Below, piece after piece: positions 23,043-24,248 of a stretch of 24,248 bases of DNA; position 1 is the first letter of the stretch; every line of letters starts with the position of its first letter. The notes beneath the pieces were generated by a model. That model did no database searches. It was not told the origin of the DNA and was given only the letters and a program-made list of their open reading frames with translations. The position numbers and the translations under genes were made by a program. The DNA is from a virus. The stretch covers positions 1-24,248 of the IMG/VR virus record IMGVR_UViG_3300027752_000112. One strand, written 5' to 3'.

Positions 23043-24248
23043 TTACCTTTTGTTAATTTTTTTGATTTTTTTGGAACTCAGCAAATGGTTAAAAAGCTTA
23101 TTTTGATTGTCTGCAACGCCGTTTAATTGAGCGATAAACTCATCTCCTCTCAACCCGTTTTCATACAGTTCACCAAGCGTTACGTTATCTCTATCATTTA
23201 GCTTGTCGTCGACATACTCATAACCAGCCTCGCGCATATTTTTAGGGTCCATCATTGGCAGTTCTTGCAACTTTTCCCTAGTCGATTCAAAATATTTGCG
23301 AATGGATTGTTGAGGAGCTACAGCATCAACATCAAAAAGCAGGTTTTCTTCTACCCTTGTCGTGATGTCACGAACTTGCTCCTCTGTCATTTCCTTTCCC
23401 GCAAGCGCAGCGGCATTTTCTTGTGACACAAAATTTATGTGAGTAGTGTCATCCCCGTCCTTGATTGCTTTTCGGATCAGGTCAACTTTTTCATTAACAG
23501 CTTTTGCAAATTCTGCTTGTCCGTCAGTACCTCTACCATCCCCATCATCATCTCCAAATCGCTGTATGATCCTTGCTCTTCGCACAGCAGGTCTAATAAC
23601 GGGAGCGACCGTTTTTGCCATATAGTGATTTGCCGTTACTACCTCGTCTATTTCAGAAAGTTTTAGCACAAGCCCATCACTATCAACGGCTCTATTGCCA
23701 GTTAACGGCGCTGGATAAACCTCACGTTCGCCTGTGAGAATATTTACAGCTTCAACATAAACTGACGCTGTTAGATTCACATCTGCGGGACTGTTAGGAT
23801 CGGAGTTGGGAACAACGCCAGCACCTTTTACACCGGCGAGGCTTACTGACAAAACCTCATACTGCCCATCTTTCATGTGATCAGGAGCATGATTCCAGTT
23901 TTTTCCTATCTTTCTCCCAACATTAGCTGACTGACCTATCTTTAAAGATTTCCCAAACGCATCTACAACATTGTCATCCATCTCTATCGTTGGATCTTGT
24001 GAAAGATTAAATCGAAATGCCTGTATAATTTTTCCAGCGCTGTCCATCTCGCCGCTTGCAAGCATCCCAAAATCAAACTTACCGCCACGGTTTAGTTCAA
24101 TATCTTTATTCAAAGCTACCAAGTCTTCAGACGATATATCTTGGTTAGCTAGGAGTTTTTGATAATAAGAGTCCAGTCGACCTGCATCTTCAATGGTCTT
24201 TGCGTAAGCTATCCTTTGATCGTTATCGAGGATTTTCTCTCGGTTCGC
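23043..24248 (-). CDS. Structural-operon protein of unknown function (5' end outside window)
   Basis: No stop occurs in this frame up to the window edge, so the gene is incomplete; 401 residues are visible. A TTG at 24122 is internal and not a likely start. The N-terminal visible part is helical (EKILDNDQRIAYAKTIEDAG). It is followed by a strand-rich section (QYEVLSVSLAGVKGAG; NLTASVYVEAVNI), an acidic Gly loop at about 232-240 (GDDDGDGRG) that resembles a calcium loop, and helical, charged C-terminal parts ending in KKIKKINKR. It ends 11 bases before the giant gene's start codon and is surely co-transcribed with it. Internal virion or ejection protein is the likeliest role by position only. 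Confidence 0.7.
   Translation of the reverse strand, partial: ANREKILDNDQRIAYAKTIEDAGRLDSYYQKLLANQDISSEDLVALNKDIELNRGGKFDFGMLASGEMDSAGKIIQAFRFNLSQDPTIEMDDNVVDAFGKSLKIGQSANVGRKIGKNWNHAPDHMKDGQYEVLSVSLAGVKGAGVVPNSDPNSPADVNLTASVYVEAVNILTGEREVYPAPLTGNRAVDSDGLVLKLSEIDEVVTANHYMAKTVAPVIRPAVRRARIIQRFGDDDGDGRGTDGQAEFAKAVNEKVDLIRKAIKDGDDTTHINFVSQENAAALAGKEMTEEQVRDITTRVEENLLFDVDAVAPQQSIRKYFESTREKLQELPMMDPKNMREAGYEYVDDKLNDRDNVTLGELYENGLRGDEFIAQLNGVADNQNKLFNHLLSSKKIKKINKR

Noticed and set aside
23043-24122. Complete 359-residue gene starting at TTG 24122
   Set aside because: The frame is open with plausible protein sequence to the window edge, so the gene is reported as 5'-incomplete.
1-24248. tRNA genes, CRISPR arrays or insertion sequences
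   Set aside because: No cloverleaf with CCA-type end, no regular repeat-spacer series and no transposase or terminal repeat pair was found by eye. The only tandem repeats are the short 9-bp, 12-bp and 20-bp ones listed.

Overview
The window looks like part of a double-stranded DNA tailed phage or prophage. It combines a primase-helicase, a phage-type annealing recombination set, a lambda-type repressor candidate, a tyrosine integrase and a giant virion-type protein. Purine-rich Shine-Dalgarno sequences and sigma70-like promoters point to a bacterial host, probably Gram-negative. Integrase plus repressor suggest a temperate life style. EF-hand loops and the giant protein type recall marine phages, but that rests on family memory, not on a search.

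Layout. (1) 1-1080, plus strand: the end of a small-gene cluster, two unrecognised proteins and a small helix-turn-helix protein. (2) 1022-6296, minus strand: a tightly overlapping early/replication operon. Read in transcription order it holds a winged-helix replication protein, a TOPRIM/DnaB-like primase-helicase, a coiled-coil protein, an unknown protein, a Ref-like HNH nuclease, a small protein, a DUF3310 protein, a PD-(D/E)XK resolvase-like nuclease, a small helix-turn-helix-like protein, an unknown protein, a second PD-(D/E)XK protein and another unknown. (3) 6297-6497: a divergent control region with a promoter for the replication operon and palindromes that may be operators. (4) 6498-11578, plus strand: repressor-like gene, unknown gene, then Sak3/DUF1071 annealing protein, YqaJ/lambda-exonuclease-like nuclease, SSB-like protein with a C-terminal tip, three small proteins and the integrase. 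(5) 11579-11744: a repeat-rich non-coding region with a good promoter overlapped by a 10-bp dyad; it is also the natural place to look for attP. (6) 11745-12577, plus: an unknown gene, a 12-bp tandem repeat and a MazG-like NTP pyrophosphohydrolase. (7) 12645-24248, minus: the end of a structural operon with a partial upstream gene, a 3246-residue giant protein, a two-helix EF-hand membrane protein and a small membrane-anchored protein.

How it fits together. The minus operon unwinds and copies DNA. The plus operon resects and anneals ends (exonuclease, annealing protein, SSB), and the resolvase-like and Ref-like nucleases in the minus operon could finish recombination. The repressor and integrase would run lysogeny. 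The giant protein carries small-residue hydrophobic segments, repeated modules, a zincin HExxH motif, a C-terminal region like LPD38 and an EF-hand. It is most likely packaged and injected. It and both flanking genes carry acidic calcium-type loops, the most interesting unexplained pattern here. No tRNA, rRNA, CRISPR array or insertion sequence was seen, and no gene-free stretch exceeds 300 bases.
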